Below, piece after piece: positions 1 to 7,350 of a DNA stretch of 64,000 nucleotides. Each line of letters opens with the position of its first letter. Positions within the stretch are counted from its first letter, which is position 1. Location: contig NZ_JBIWDK010000001.1 of the NCBI RefSeq assembly GCF_044761985.1, forward strand, positions 62,001-126,000, read 5' to 3'. Under the pieces are notes generated by a model, which was not told where the DNA came from, searched no databases, and saw only the letters and a program-made list of their open reading frames with translations. The translations under genes and the position numbers were made by a program. The stretch is from Peribacillus sp044761985. GTDB lineage: Bacteria > Bacillota > Bacilli > Bacillales > DSM-1321.

Positions 1-180
1 TCAAAGAAAGTGAAGGATTGGAGTATAGGGAAAGGTGGCAAGGTCCATAAAACAGCGTACAGGGTCCCTGTCACACAGGTGTTTGAGTCTCATTTTGGTG
101 TGTTTACGATCGAACAGGATTGTTATGTAGTGAAGGAAAAAGGCGAATGGCGTCTGTTTTGGGATTATCGATTTGAATAG
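1..180 (+). CDS. C-terminal end of a truncated protein, NTF2-like fold suspected
   Basis: Frame 1 is open from the first base to a TAG at 178–180, giving the last 59 residues of a protein whose start lies before the window. The end pattern (VFESHFG, then VVKEKGEW, then WDY) resembles the alternating strands of NTF2-like domains found at the front of some penicillin-binding proteins, but here the chain stops instead of continuing into a transpeptidase. Function cannot be assigned from this fragment. A weak inverted repeat (184–194 with 219–229) follows but lacks a clear T-run. Confidence 0.6.
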   Translation, partial: SKKVKDWSIGKGGKVHKTAYRVPVTQVFESHFGVFTIEQDCYVVKEKGEWRLFWDYRFE

Positions 181-264
181 ATGCCTCTCCTTTTTCAACA
201 TTTCGCTCCTTTTATCGAAAAGGGAGAGGATATTTATAAGGGAATTGACGGATTAAGGTAGTGA

Positions 265-366
265 TCATGAAGCATATTTCATTCTAGAGCGATCACTGAT
301 GGCCTTCAGAATAAACATTTTGTCTTGTTTGCTTAGCATTGCCCAACTACCTGCCTTGATTTTCAT
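265..366 (-). CDS. Possible 33-residue basic peptide, unknown
   Basis: On the minus strand, AAAGGAGT sits 7–8 bases before an ATG (366–364) that opens 33 codons ending in TGA. The peptide starts MKIKAGSWAML and is lysine/arginine rich, with no membrane segment. I do not recognise the family. The good ribosome binding site is the main support; many such short frames occur by chance. The rest of 181–640 holds no other convincing gene. Confidence 0.4.
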   Translation of the reverse strand: MKIKAGSWAMLSKQDKMFILKAISDRSRMKYAS

Positions 367-596
367 ACAATCCACTCCTTTTATTTGTTTGAAATGTTTA
401 GATCTAAGCATGATGATTCACATGACCTTGTGTCTAATGAAAGTTGATTCTCGTAATGAAAGGTTCAAGGGGAAGAAGGAATTTCTTAGCTCTTATTAGA
501 TTATACCGTCTTTTCCCCTCTAATAAACAACAAAAATTCCAACAAATCTCTACAATGGGTGTCCGTTTTTTGTCAGAATGTTGGATGCGCAAAATG

Positions 597-632
597 AAAA
601 AGCTGTCTGGATGCGGTCCAGACAGCTTTTTC
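597..632 (-). terminator. Bidirectional terminator after tagU
   Basis: A perfect 11-bp stem (AGCTGTCTGGA at 601–611, TCCAGACAGCT at 617–627) with a 5-base loop has T-runs on both strands. It lies just beyond the tagU stop on the minus strand. Confidence 0.85.
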
Positions 633-640
633 GTTTTGCG

Positions 641-1570
641 TTATTTGACGGTTAAATGTTCCTTTAATTCTGTTTGAATCTTTTTTTGTTCTTCTTCCGA
701 CACGAGATAGTAGTAGATTCCGTCGATTTTCGTTCCGGTACCGGTTATGGATGATTGGGAAATGTCATTACTTGCGTCTCTATAGTTCTTTTGAATGTCC
801 ATCATGTCATCAAACGTCAAATTAGTCTGGATATTTTTACTTAGTGCGTCGAATACGTCGCCGTAACTCGTTAAGGTCGATACGCTCGCCCCTTCTTTAA
901 TGACAGCTTCGATAATGGCACGTTGTCTGGATTGACGCCCGAAATCACCATTTGGATCTTCATATCTCATTCTGGCATAGCTCAACGCCTCTTTACCGTT
1001 CAGTTCGATCATGCCTTTGTTGAAGGTCGTCCCCTCTTCAGTGAAGTTCAAATCATTTTGGACGGTGACACCGCCGACTGCGTCCACGATATCTTTAAAG
1101 CCTTCCATATTGATCTTCATATAATAGTCGATCGGGATATCAAGAAAATTCTCGACCGTATCCATCGCCATCGCGGCGCCACCGAATGCAAAGGCGTGAT
1201 TGATTTTATCCTGGGTGCCATGTCCGACAATCTCAGTACGAGTATCTCGTGGGATGCTCAGCATTTTCACGGACTTCAATTTTGGATTGACGGTCAAGAC
1301 AATCATCGTATCCGAGCGGCCTTTGTCGCCTTCCCGTTCATCGACACCGAGCATCAGCATGGAAAAAGGCTCATAATCCGATAATACGAGTTCTTTGGTC
1401 CGTTTATCTGTACTGCGCTCTATAGGTGTATGCATGGTTTCGACTGTCTTTGTTAAGGAATTCCATACGGAGAAAGCGAAAGCCCCCCCGGCTAGTATAA
1501 AAAGGAGGACGATAATGCCGACTACTTTTGGCCAAGTTCGTTTCTTTTTTTTCTTCTTTTCATGTCTCAT
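641..1570 (-). CDS. tagU: LytR-CpsA-Psr family glycopolymer ligase (TagU-like)
   Basis: A 309-residue protein with a lysine-rich start, one membrane anchor (about residues 15–34) and an extracellular LCP domain. The family signature is visible in LMLGVDERE, GRSDTMIV, SIPRDTR and the later GFKDIVDAVGGV and YARMRYEDP segments. LCP enzymes move undecaprenyl-linked anionic glycopolymers such as teichoic acid onto peptidoglycan at the outer membrane face. The arginines and aspartates that bind the lipid pyrophosphate are present. Bacilli carry several paralogues (TagT/TagU/TagV), so the exact paralogue name is less certain than the family. Transcribed alone, divergent from the ABC operon, and closed by a strong terminator. 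Confidence 0.88.
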   Translation of the reverse strand: MRHEKKKKKKRTWPKVVGIIVLLFILAGGAFAFSVWNSLTKTVETMHTPIERSTDKRTKELVLSDYEPFSMLMLGVDEREGDKGRSDTMIVLTVNPKLKSVKMLSIPRDTRTEIVGHGTQDKINHAFAFGGAAMAMDTVENFLDIPIDYYMKINMEGFKDIVDAVGGVTVQNDLNFTEEGTTFNKGMIELNGKEALSYARMRYEDPNGDFGRQSRQRAIIEAVIKEGASVSTLTSYGDVFDALSKNIQTNLTFDDMMDIQKNYRDASNDISQSSITGTGTKIDGIYYYLVSEEEQKKIQTELKEHLTVK

Positions 1571-1661
1571 CGTCTACTTCCTTCCTCACTTTATAATCAC
1601 TTAATCTATTATAATAAATTAGCTATTTAAATAATAGGAATTTTGGTATTTTATAGTATAT

Positions 1662-1702
1662 TTGACAATACATGCGTAGTGGTGTACTATTTAACTAACA
1701 CA
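1662..1702 (+). promoter_or_regulatory. σA promoter with overlapping candidate GntR operator
   Basis: TTGACA (1662–1667) and TACTAT (1685–1690) are 17 bases apart, a near-consensus vegetative promoter for the ABC operon. An imperfect palindrome, TGTACTA (1683–1689) and TAACACA (1696–1702), covers the −10 box. This is where the operon's own GntR-type repressor would be expected to bind. The promoter is read directly; the operator role is inference. Confidence 0.65.
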
Positions 1703-1722
1703 GTGGTAAAGGGGATGGGGAA

Positions 1723-2508
1723 GTGAAAGCATTTAGAGGATTGATGCAAAAGGAGTGGCTGATCGGGAAGTCGGTGCTTCTTTGGTTGCTGCTGGTACAG
1801 ATGGGGTTAGTGTTTGTTGCCTATGTACTTGCGAAGTATTTCGAAGTGGCTGGTTTGTTTTACATCAGCTCGCCTATGATTATGATGATGCATCCGCTGA
1901 TAATGATTTTCCTTATATGTAGTCGTTTGAATGTGGAAGGTAAGGCACAAGTCTGGTTGTATAATCCACAGTCTTCCGGGATGCTACTAGGTAGTAAATT
2001 GTTGATCAGTGTACTGTTCCAGGGGATGTCATTGCTGTTTGCCTGCCTGCTCACTTTTGTGACCATGAGGATTCCGACGAGCCATTTTGGTGTGAGTTTT
2101 CACACGGAGAGTATGATGTCATTCTATAATTTGCTTCAGATGGGCATTTTCTTGATGGCGGTCAGTCTTTTCCTTGCCCTGGTCATGTTATTTTTATGGG
2201 TGGTTTACCATGCATTGGCTCGGGTGTCAGCCATTAAACCGTTTCGTTGGCTGATCGTTTCCCTTCTATTTATAGGGATGGTCATGGTGGGGAGCTGGTA
2301 TGAAAGTACGGCTGTTTATCAACAAATGGATACGGTCTGGGTCGTGGACGTTTTGAGTGACTCTTCATTTACCATGTCGGCTGATAATTTGAAATTTTAC
2401 CTAAATACGGGAGGCATATCCCTTCTGACAACCGGGTTGGATATCATCACGTTAGTGTTATTATTCCTAGCTTCATGTTGGCTGCTGGACCGAAAGATCG
2501 AGGTGTAA
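1723..2508 (+). CDS. ABC transporter membrane protein, first gene of a GntR/ABC operon
   Basis: A 261-residue, very hydrophobic protein with about six predicted membrane segments (for example around residues 18–38, 45–65, 98–118, 140–165, 175–195 and 235–255) and no ATPase motifs. It starts at GTG behind AAAGGGGATGGGG. It is followed after 4 bases by a GntR regulator and then an ATP-binding subunit, so it is most likely the permease of a small export-type ABC system of the kind YtrA-family regulators control, often linked to cell-envelope stress. Substrate unknown. Confidence 0.75.
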   Translation: MKAFRGLMQKEWLIGKSVLLWLLLVQMGLVFVAYVLAKYFEVAGLFYISSPMIMMMHPLIMIFLICSRLNVEGKAQVWLYNPQSSGMLLGSKLLISVLFQGMSLLFACLLTFVTMRIPTSHFGVSFHTESMMSFYNLLQMGIFLMAVSLFLALVMLFLWVVYHALARVSAIKPFRWLIVSLLFIGMVMVGSWYESTAVYQQMDTVWVVDVLSDSSFTMSADNLKFYLNTGGISLLTTGLDIITLVLLFLASCWLLDRKIEV

Positions 2509-2512
2509 GTGT

Positions 2513-2890
2513 ATGACAGAGGAGTTTCATGCGACAAAGCCGATTTATTTACAGGTAGCGGATCGAATTTGTTATTCGATTGTCCGCGGGGAGATAAAAA
2601 GTGGTGAAAAGCTACCATCGGTTCGAGAGATGGCTATTCAAACGGGCGTTAATCCAAATACGATACAGCGCACGTACGCTGAGATTGAAAGGGATGGAAT
2701 TGTGGAGACAAAAAGGGGGCAGGGAACATTCGTTAAAAATGATCCAAGCTTGATCGCTTCGTTACGGGTGCGGATCCAAACGGAAATCATGGAAACGTTC
2801 GTGGAGAATATGAAGGAGATTGGCTTGTCAAAGCCGGAAATGCTCACGGCGATACAGGCATTTTTGACAGAACGGGGTGATGTGGAATGA
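2513..2890 (+). CDS. GntR-family transcriptional regulator, YtrA subfamily
   Basis: A 125-residue protein with the short YtrA architecture: an N-terminal winged helix-turn-helix (about residues 10–75; PIYLQVADRI, KLPSVREMA, NPNTIQRTYAEIERDGI, GQGTFV) and only a ~45-residue helical tail, too short for a FadR or UTRA ligand domain. YtrA-type proteins usually repress the ABC operon in which they are encoded. The gene lies between permease and ATPase and overlaps the ATPase start by four bases, so all three are translationally coupled. It probably acts at the palindrome over the promoter at 1683–1702. Confidence 0.9.
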   Translation: MTEEFHATKPIYLQVADRICYSIVRGEIKSGEKLPSVREMAIQTGVNPNTIQRTYAEIERDGIVETKRGQGTFVKNDPSLIASLRVRIQTEIMETFVENMKEIGLSKPEMLTAIQAFLTERGDVE

Positions 2891-3579
2891 TGATTGAAAT
2901 GCAGGACGTGACGAAGAAGTATGGAAAAATTGTGGCACTGGATCGTGTTTCACTTTCGTTTGATGTAGGAAAGATTTATGGTGTGTTAGGGGCCAATGGA
3001 AGCGGTAAGTCGACCCTGCTCAAACTGATTGCTGGTTTGGTGAAACCGGATCATGGTGAGGTGACGGTCGAGGGAGATAAGGTAAGCAGGAGGATTGCCT
3101 CTTGCGTGTCGTATTTGACGGAGTTGGATTTTTTCTACCCCGCGTTTACGGTTGGTCATTATATTGATTTTCATGCTTCGCAGTTTACGGATTTCAATCA
3201 TAAAAAGGCCATGGAAATGCTGACATTCATGAAGCTGGATGTTTCAAAGAAAGTCAGTTCTATGTCGAAGGGAAACAGGGGCCGTCTTAAATTGGTGTTG
3301 GCTTTGTCACGGGAGGCACCAATCGTATTATTGGATGAACCATTTTCAGGATTGGATGTGATGGTTCGTGAAGAGATTGTTCGCAGCCTGCTTACGTATA
3401 TTGATTTTGAAAAACAAACGGTCATCATCACGACGCACGAAATCGATGATATCGAGAAGGTCCTGGATGAAGTGCTATTGATCCAGGATGGGCAAATCAT
3501 TGCCAAAGAGGAAGTGGAAGGCATCCGTGAAAGAAACGGGGAATCAGTAGTGGGATGGATGAAAGCACATTATAGGTGA
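2887..3579 (+). CDS. ABC transporter ATP-binding protein
   Basis: A 230-residue single ATPase domain with Walker A GANGSGKST (about residues 36–44), Walker B IVLLDEP and an H-loop TTHE. The signature position reads MSKGN instead of the usual LSGGQ, common in export-type ATPases of YtrB/BcrA type. ATGA overlap with the upstream GntR gene shows coupling. It should power the membrane protein encoded first in the operon. Transcription ends at a terminator 8 bases downstream. Confidence 0.92.
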   Translation: MMIEMQDVTKKYGKIVALDRVSLSFDVGKIYGVLGANGSGKSTLLKLIAGLVKPDHGEVTVEGDKVSRRIASCVSYLTELDFFYPAFTVGHYIDFHASQFTDFNHKKAMEMLTFMKLDVSKKVSSMSKGNRGRLKLVLALSREAPIVLLDEPFSGLDVMVREEIVRSLLTYIDFEKQTVIITTHEIDDIEKVLDEVLLIQDGQIIAKEEVEGIRERNGESVVGWMKAHYR

Positions 3580-3586
3580 TTAGTAG

Positions 3587-3615
3587 GACTCCAAATGAGG
3601 ATTTGGGGTCTTTTT
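3587..3615 (+). terminator. Terminator of the GntR/ABC operon
   Basis: GACTCCAAAT (3587–3596) pairs with ATTTGGGGTC (3601–3610) through a 4-base loop, followed by TTTTT. Confidence 0.85.
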
Positions 3616-3730
3616 ATTGTAAAAAAAGTTATTGGGTATAATTACCACGTGAGAAAATGTTGATAAACTTATGGATTAATAGGAAAATATAACTAATATC
3701 ATTTAACTACTAATTTACATATGAAGGGAA

Positions 3731-5053
3731 ATGAAACGTGTGCGGAAACAGAGGTATATAAGGTTTTTGATGATGTTTGGAGCTTGCATCTTTATGTTCT
3801 CAGTGGCAGGAAAAGCGGATGTACATGCGGCTTCGAACGTGAATCAAGCTAAAACGATTAACGTGAACAAGATGTATAAGGGTTCTTTAACTAATAAGAA
3901 GGAGATTTTGTATAAAGTAACTTTACCCGAGCCGGGGAATGTCACGTTATCGATTAAACGGAATGCGAAGACCTCTTTTGAGGGACATATCCAGAATAGT
4001 AAAGGCTACATCTATACGTTCGTTTATACGAAAAGACAGGATGATACATCCGGGTTTGATGAAGTGCAAGTAGGTTTGCCTAAAGGGACGTACTATGTGC
4101 GGATCAACAATAGTGGCGGGCAAGGCTCCAAAGCGGATTATCAATTTTCCACGAAATATACAAAAAGCCAGTATTACGAAAAAGAGTCCAATGATAAGGT
4201 AGCTACAGCGAATGCCATCAACCTGAATGCCACATATAAAGGGGTCATTAGTCACTCTGATGATCGCGATTACTTTAGATTCGTCGTTCCGCAAAATGGG
4301 AATGTGACATTGAACATGAAACAAAAACGGGACACGATATGGCGTGGATCTATCCAAGATCGTTCCAATAAAAAGTTGGCAGAATTATATTCGAATGAAA
4401 ATGGAAGCCTCACAACCTATATGAAAAAAGGGACCTATTACTTTGTGATGGAAAACTATGATGATTCCGTCGATGTTCCGTACGAGTTTACGATTTCAGA
4501 TAGGACCAGTTCATTAAAGGCTTCCCAAATCAATGTGACGAACAATACAGGCAAATCGGATAGTGTAAAGGTAAGCAACCTGAAAAAAGGTGATGTCGTC
4601 ACGGTGTATGATGCCAAAAGCAAAGGGAATGTCATAGGGAAAACGACGGCGAAAGGCACTTCAGTGAGTTTTAAGGTCAGCCAGCTCGGCAAAAAGACAG
4701 GTAAGGTCTATGTGACCGTGATGAAATCACCTTTGAGAGAAAGTGATCGTGTCGCCCAAACGTTTAAGGGCGAAACCTCGCCTTCCGTGAAAACAAGCCA
4801 GGTCAAGGTGACGAATCATAAGGGAAAAGCCGATACCGTGGTAATCAGTTCCCTTGCCAAAGGCGATGTCGTGAAGATTTACAAGGCAAAAAGCAAAGGA
4901 AACATGTGGGTGAAAGGGACGGCAAAAGGCAAAAAGCTAACTCTTTCTATAAAGCAGCTCGGTAAGAAATCGGGCAAAGTGTACGTGACGGTAACAAAGT
5001 CAGGACAGCAGGAAAGCGGAAGAGTGGCTGTTTCCTATAAAAAAGAAAAATAA
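3731..5053 (+). CDS. Secreted protein with two PPC-like domains and two C-terminal repeats
   Basis: A 440-residue protein with a signal peptide (about 1–34, ending near VHAAS). Residues ~45–140 and ~150–257 are two copies of a β-rich unit shaped like the bacterial pre-peptidase C-terminal (PPC) domain: LYKVTLPEPGNVTLSI and YFRFVVPQNGNVTLNM, each ending with G(T)YYxxxxN. Residues ~265–345 and ~354–436 are two further repeats with NVTNNTGKSD and VTNHKGKAD, a GDVV turn and LGKKTGKVYVTV. No catalytic domain is visible, so an adhesive or wall-associated role is possible but unproven. The AAGGG before ATG 3731 is close; GTG 3740 is an alternative start. Stands alone with its own terminator. Confidence 0.75.
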   Translation: MKRVRKQRYIRFLMMFGACIFMFSVAGKADVHAASNVNQAKTINVNKMYKGSLTNKKEILYKVTLPEPGNVTLSIKRNAKTSFEGHIQNSKGYIYTFVYTKRQDDTSGFDEVQVGLPKGTYYVRINNSGGQGSKADYQFSTKYTKSQYYEKESNDKVATANAINLNATYKGVISHSDDRDYFRFVVPQNGNVTLNMKQKRDTIWRGSIQDRSNKKLAELYSNENGSLTTYMKKGTYYFVMENYDDSVDVPYEFTISDRTSSLKASQINVTNNTGKSDSVKVSNLKKGDVVTVYDAKSKGNVIGKTTAKGTSVSFKVSQLGKKTGKVYVTVMKSPLRESDRVAQTFKGETSPSVKTSQVKVTNHKGKADTVVISSLAKGDVVKIYKAKSKGNMWVKGTAKGKKLTLSIKQLGKKSGKVYVTVTKSGQQESGRVAVSYKKEK

Positions 5054-5057
5054 GAGG

Positions 5058-5091
5058 TGACCTCGGATGAAAATCCGGGGTCATTTTTTTT
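5058..5091 (+). terminator. Terminator after the PPC-repeat gene
   Basis: TGACCTCGGAT (5058–5068) pairs with ATCCGGGGTCA (5073–5083, one wobble) with a GAAA loop, then eight T. Confidence 0.9.
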
Positions 5092-5253
5092 AGGAAGGCC
5101 CGTCCATGGTCACTTTTTCGTGTACTCTCTCTAGGTAAACGACGATTTACTAGAAAATGGGTGCTTAGAAGAGTCCGCAATAGAAAGAAGGCGCATATAT
5201 ATGCAGTACGGATATCACTAAAGTATAAATAACTATTGGAGGCTAAAGGAAAA

Positions 5254-6438
5254 ATGGCAGAAATAATTAGTTTACCGTACCTTGAAGCTTTGCAGGGGAA
5301 ATTTGTAAGAGTATTTAAAGGCGGGCCTGATTCAAGAGAAGGCAGGCTGATAGAAGTGAATGATGAGTATATCGTCCTTCTGACTGAAGAGAAGCAACTC
5401 GTGTATTATACGATTGCCCAACTGAAAATCGTGGTTGTTAATGCAAAAAAATCTCAAGAGGATTTACTCCCTCCTTTTGATGATGGCTATGCATTTCCGC
5501 CAACGTTCGTCGGCTTATTGGAAACATTAGATAACCGATTCGTTCAGGTGAACGGCGGTGGCCCAGCTTCAAAAGTCGGTCAGATCGTCGAGGTAACTAC
5601 AGAATATATCGTGTTATCGACTAAGAAGGACGGGCTCGTTCTATTCCCGATTGCTCTTATTAAGAGCGTAGCGATTGTGGAGGTTTCCTTCCGTTCCACA
5701 TGGCCGGAGTTTCCGGATGTTCCTAACGATACTCTAAATGGAGCTCTTACTCAATTGATATACTCCTGGATTTCGATTCATGCAGGTGGCCCTGAAAAGG
5801 TTGAGGGTGTTTTGATACAAGTTGAAGAAGACTATATTGTTGTCGTGAATAAAGACGAAATATTTTATATCACGACAGATCAAATCCAATCCATCGGACT
5901 ATTTTTCCCAAGGGAGAATGATGGTGGGGGGAAAGATAAGGACAAAGATAAAGACAAAGATAAAAACAAAGAAAGCTCTTCCCATGAGAGTTCCTCGAGA
6001 GAAAGTAGCTCTCATGAAAGTTCATCATGCGAAAGCAGTTCCAGTGAAAGTTCATCAAGTGAAAGCAGTTCCTATGAAAGTTCATCATCATGTGAAAGTA
6101 GCTCTCATGAAAGTTCTTCATGTGAATGTATAGCCCCTGAAAGTTCTTCAAGTGAAAGCAGCTCATATGAGAGTTCATCATCATATGAGAGCAGTAGTTC
6201 GTATGAAAGTTCATCCTCATGTGAGAGCAGCAGCTCGTTTGAAAGTTCATCCTCATGTGAAAGCAGCAGTTCACCTGAAAGTTCATCCTCATGTGAAAGC
6301 AGCAGCTCACCTGAAAGTTCAGATGAATGTAAGAAACGTCGTCGCCGTCATAGAAAGGATAAAAACCGTACGCGTGTCAATACGTTTAAGAAAATCTGGC
6401 TTGAGAACCTAATTAAAGTTTCAAAGACAACTCTATAA
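5254..6438 (+). CDS. cotB: Outer spore coat protein CotB with Glu/Ser-rich tail
   Basis: A 394-residue protein. Residues ~1–225 hold three copies of the CotB β-unit, each with a GGP motif: KGGPDSREG, NGGGPASKVG and AGGPEKVEG, each ending in a YY/LF-x-I-x-QI/LIK pattern. Residues ~239–357 are almost only Ser-Ser-Ser separated by Glu plus His, Cys, Tyr, Phe or Pro; a basic tail (KKRRRRHRK) follows. In B. subtilis, CotB is an outer coat protein whose Ser-rich tail is phosphorylated by the kinase CotH; there the tail is Ser/Lys rich, here it is acidic. No cotH or cotG is in this window. Start: ATG 5254, behind GGAGG (5238–5242); a TTG at 5236 lies in that ribosome binding site. Confidence 0.88.
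   Translation: MAEIISLPYLEALQGKFVRVFKGGPDSREGRLIEVNDEYIVLLTEEKQLVYYTIAQLKIVVVNAKKSQEDLLPPFDDGYAFPPTFVGLLETLDNRFVQVNGGGPASKVGQIVEVTTEYIVLSTKKDGLVLFPIALIKSVAIVEVSFRSTWPEFPDVPNDTLNGALTQLIYSWISIHAGGPEKVEGVLIQVEEDYIVVVNKDEIFYITTDQIQSIGLFFPRENDGGGKDKDKDKDKDKNKESSSHESSSRESSSHESSSCESSSSESSSSESSSYESSSSCESSSHESSSCECIAPESSSSESSSYESSSSYESSSSYESSSSCESSSSFESSSSCESSSSPESSSSCESSSSPESSDECKKRRRRHRKDKNRTRVNTFKKIWLENLIKVSKTTL
5966..6329 (+). repeat. Low-complexity GAAAGTTCATCA-type coding repeat in cotB
   Basis: Roughly 360 bases built from units encoding Glu-Ser-Ser-Ser with one variable residue, such as GAAAGCAGTTCC and GAAAGTTCATCA. Synonymous Ser codons alternate (AGC/AGT against TCA/TCC), so exact repeats are short. 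The near-repetition produces long open frames in other frames that are not genes. Confidence 0.9.
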
Positions 6439-6663
6439 AGAATCGACCACACAGGTACAGCAACCAATGAAGTTGTTGTGCCTTCTTATTAAAAAGGGAC
6501 AGGCATATGGGTTGTCCAAAAGGTGATCAAGGGCATGGGCGATTATTGGACTAGACCTAGGGGTGATTCCTATAGCGAATCTCTGAAACAAGTCGGAGTG
6601 TCCCAAATTAGGACAGGATTCAAGAACGATTCCTCGCCATAAGGAAGGAAAGGTGGATTATAT

Positions 6664-7311
6664 TTGTTTTCTAAATATATTGGACAGTATATGGAGCTAG
6701 AACTCTCAGGAAATATTCTTGTGTTTGGGAATTTAATAGAAGAAAGTACGGATATCTTAGTCCTATACACGGGAGAGGTGTACCGTTATGTACCGCAGCG
6801 ACACATTAAGAATTATTCTTTTCCCATAATAGATGAAGGGATTGAAGGAGGAGAGGACCCGGAAATCAGTGAGACGTCATTTCGTAAGATGCTGATGAAT
6901 GCGAAAGGGCTCTTTGTTGAGATTTTGCTCACGAAAAACAAACCCATCTATGGCTATATCGTGGGTATCATGAATAATTATTTCATTTTTCATTCTCCTG
7001 CCTATAAAACGATGTTCATCTCCATGGAGCATGTAAAGTGGCTAACGGTCTGTGATGATGAAAAGGGGCCATACGGATTGAGTAAAAGCGAGCAGCTTCT
7101 TCAAGTTTCCAGTCTAAGCTGGGCGCGTACTTTGGAGGAACAACTGAAAAAATTGACAAATAAATTGGTGGTACTCGATTTAGGGCAGCACCCGATGGAC
7201 ATAGGGAGAATCATACAATTGAAGGATGGTCTCATCCATATGATGGATGCTCAAGGCGAAGAGTTTTATGTAAATATGCGGCATGTGAAGAGCTTTCAGT
7301 TTCCACAATGA
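6664..7311 (+). CDS. CotB-like triple-repeat protein without Ser tail
   Basis: A 215-residue protein starting at TTG behind AAAGGTGG. It has three β-rich units of about 50–60 residues with the same plan as CotB: a strand around G-x-I, then a final Y/F-x-x-x-x-HIK/HVK motif (YVPQRHIKNY, MFISMEHVKWL, FYVNMRHVKSF). The GGP loop of CotB and the Ser-rich tail are missing. Lying 225 bases after cotB on the same strand, it is probably a spore-coat-associated paralogue; this is inferred from architecture only. The 6439–6663 gap shows a weak hairpin (ACAGCAAC/GTTGTTGT) and no other gene. Confidence 0.6.
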   Translation: MFSKYIGQYMELELSGNILVFGNLIEESTDILVLYTGEVYRYVPQRHIKNYSFPIIDEGIEGGEDPEISETSFRKMLMNAKGLFVEILLTKNKPIYGYIVGIMNNYFIFHSPAYKTMFISMEHVKWLTVCDDEKGPYGLSKSEQLLQVSSLSWARTLEEQLKKLTNKLVVLDLGQHPMDIGRIIQLKDGLIHMMDAQGEEFYVNMRHVKSFQFPQ

Positions 7312-7312
7312 A

Positions 7313-7350
7313 TAACTCCGGATCTACTACGATCCGGAGTTATTTCTTTT
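7313..7350. terminator. Shared bidirectional terminator between convergent genes
   Basis: TAACTCCGGATC (7313–7324) and GATCCGGAGTTA (7331–7342) form a perfect 12-bp stem, with T-rich sequence after it on the plus strand. The right arm contains the rarA stop codon (7340–7342). Confidence 0.85.

Noticed and set aside
923..1384. A 153-codon plus-strand frame opposite tagU
   Set aside because: It has no ribosome binding site and lies wholly antisense to a clear LCP gene; the open frame is a by-product of tagU codon use.
3947..4357. A 136-codon minus-strand frame opposite the PPC-repeat gene
   Set aside because: No ribosome binding site and no domain; it mirrors the repeat gene on the plus strand.
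5870..6310. Long minus-strand and other-frame ORFs within the cotB Ser tail
   Set aside because: The repetitive GAAAGTTCATCA sequence is open in several frames; only the CotB frame joins a recognised domain.
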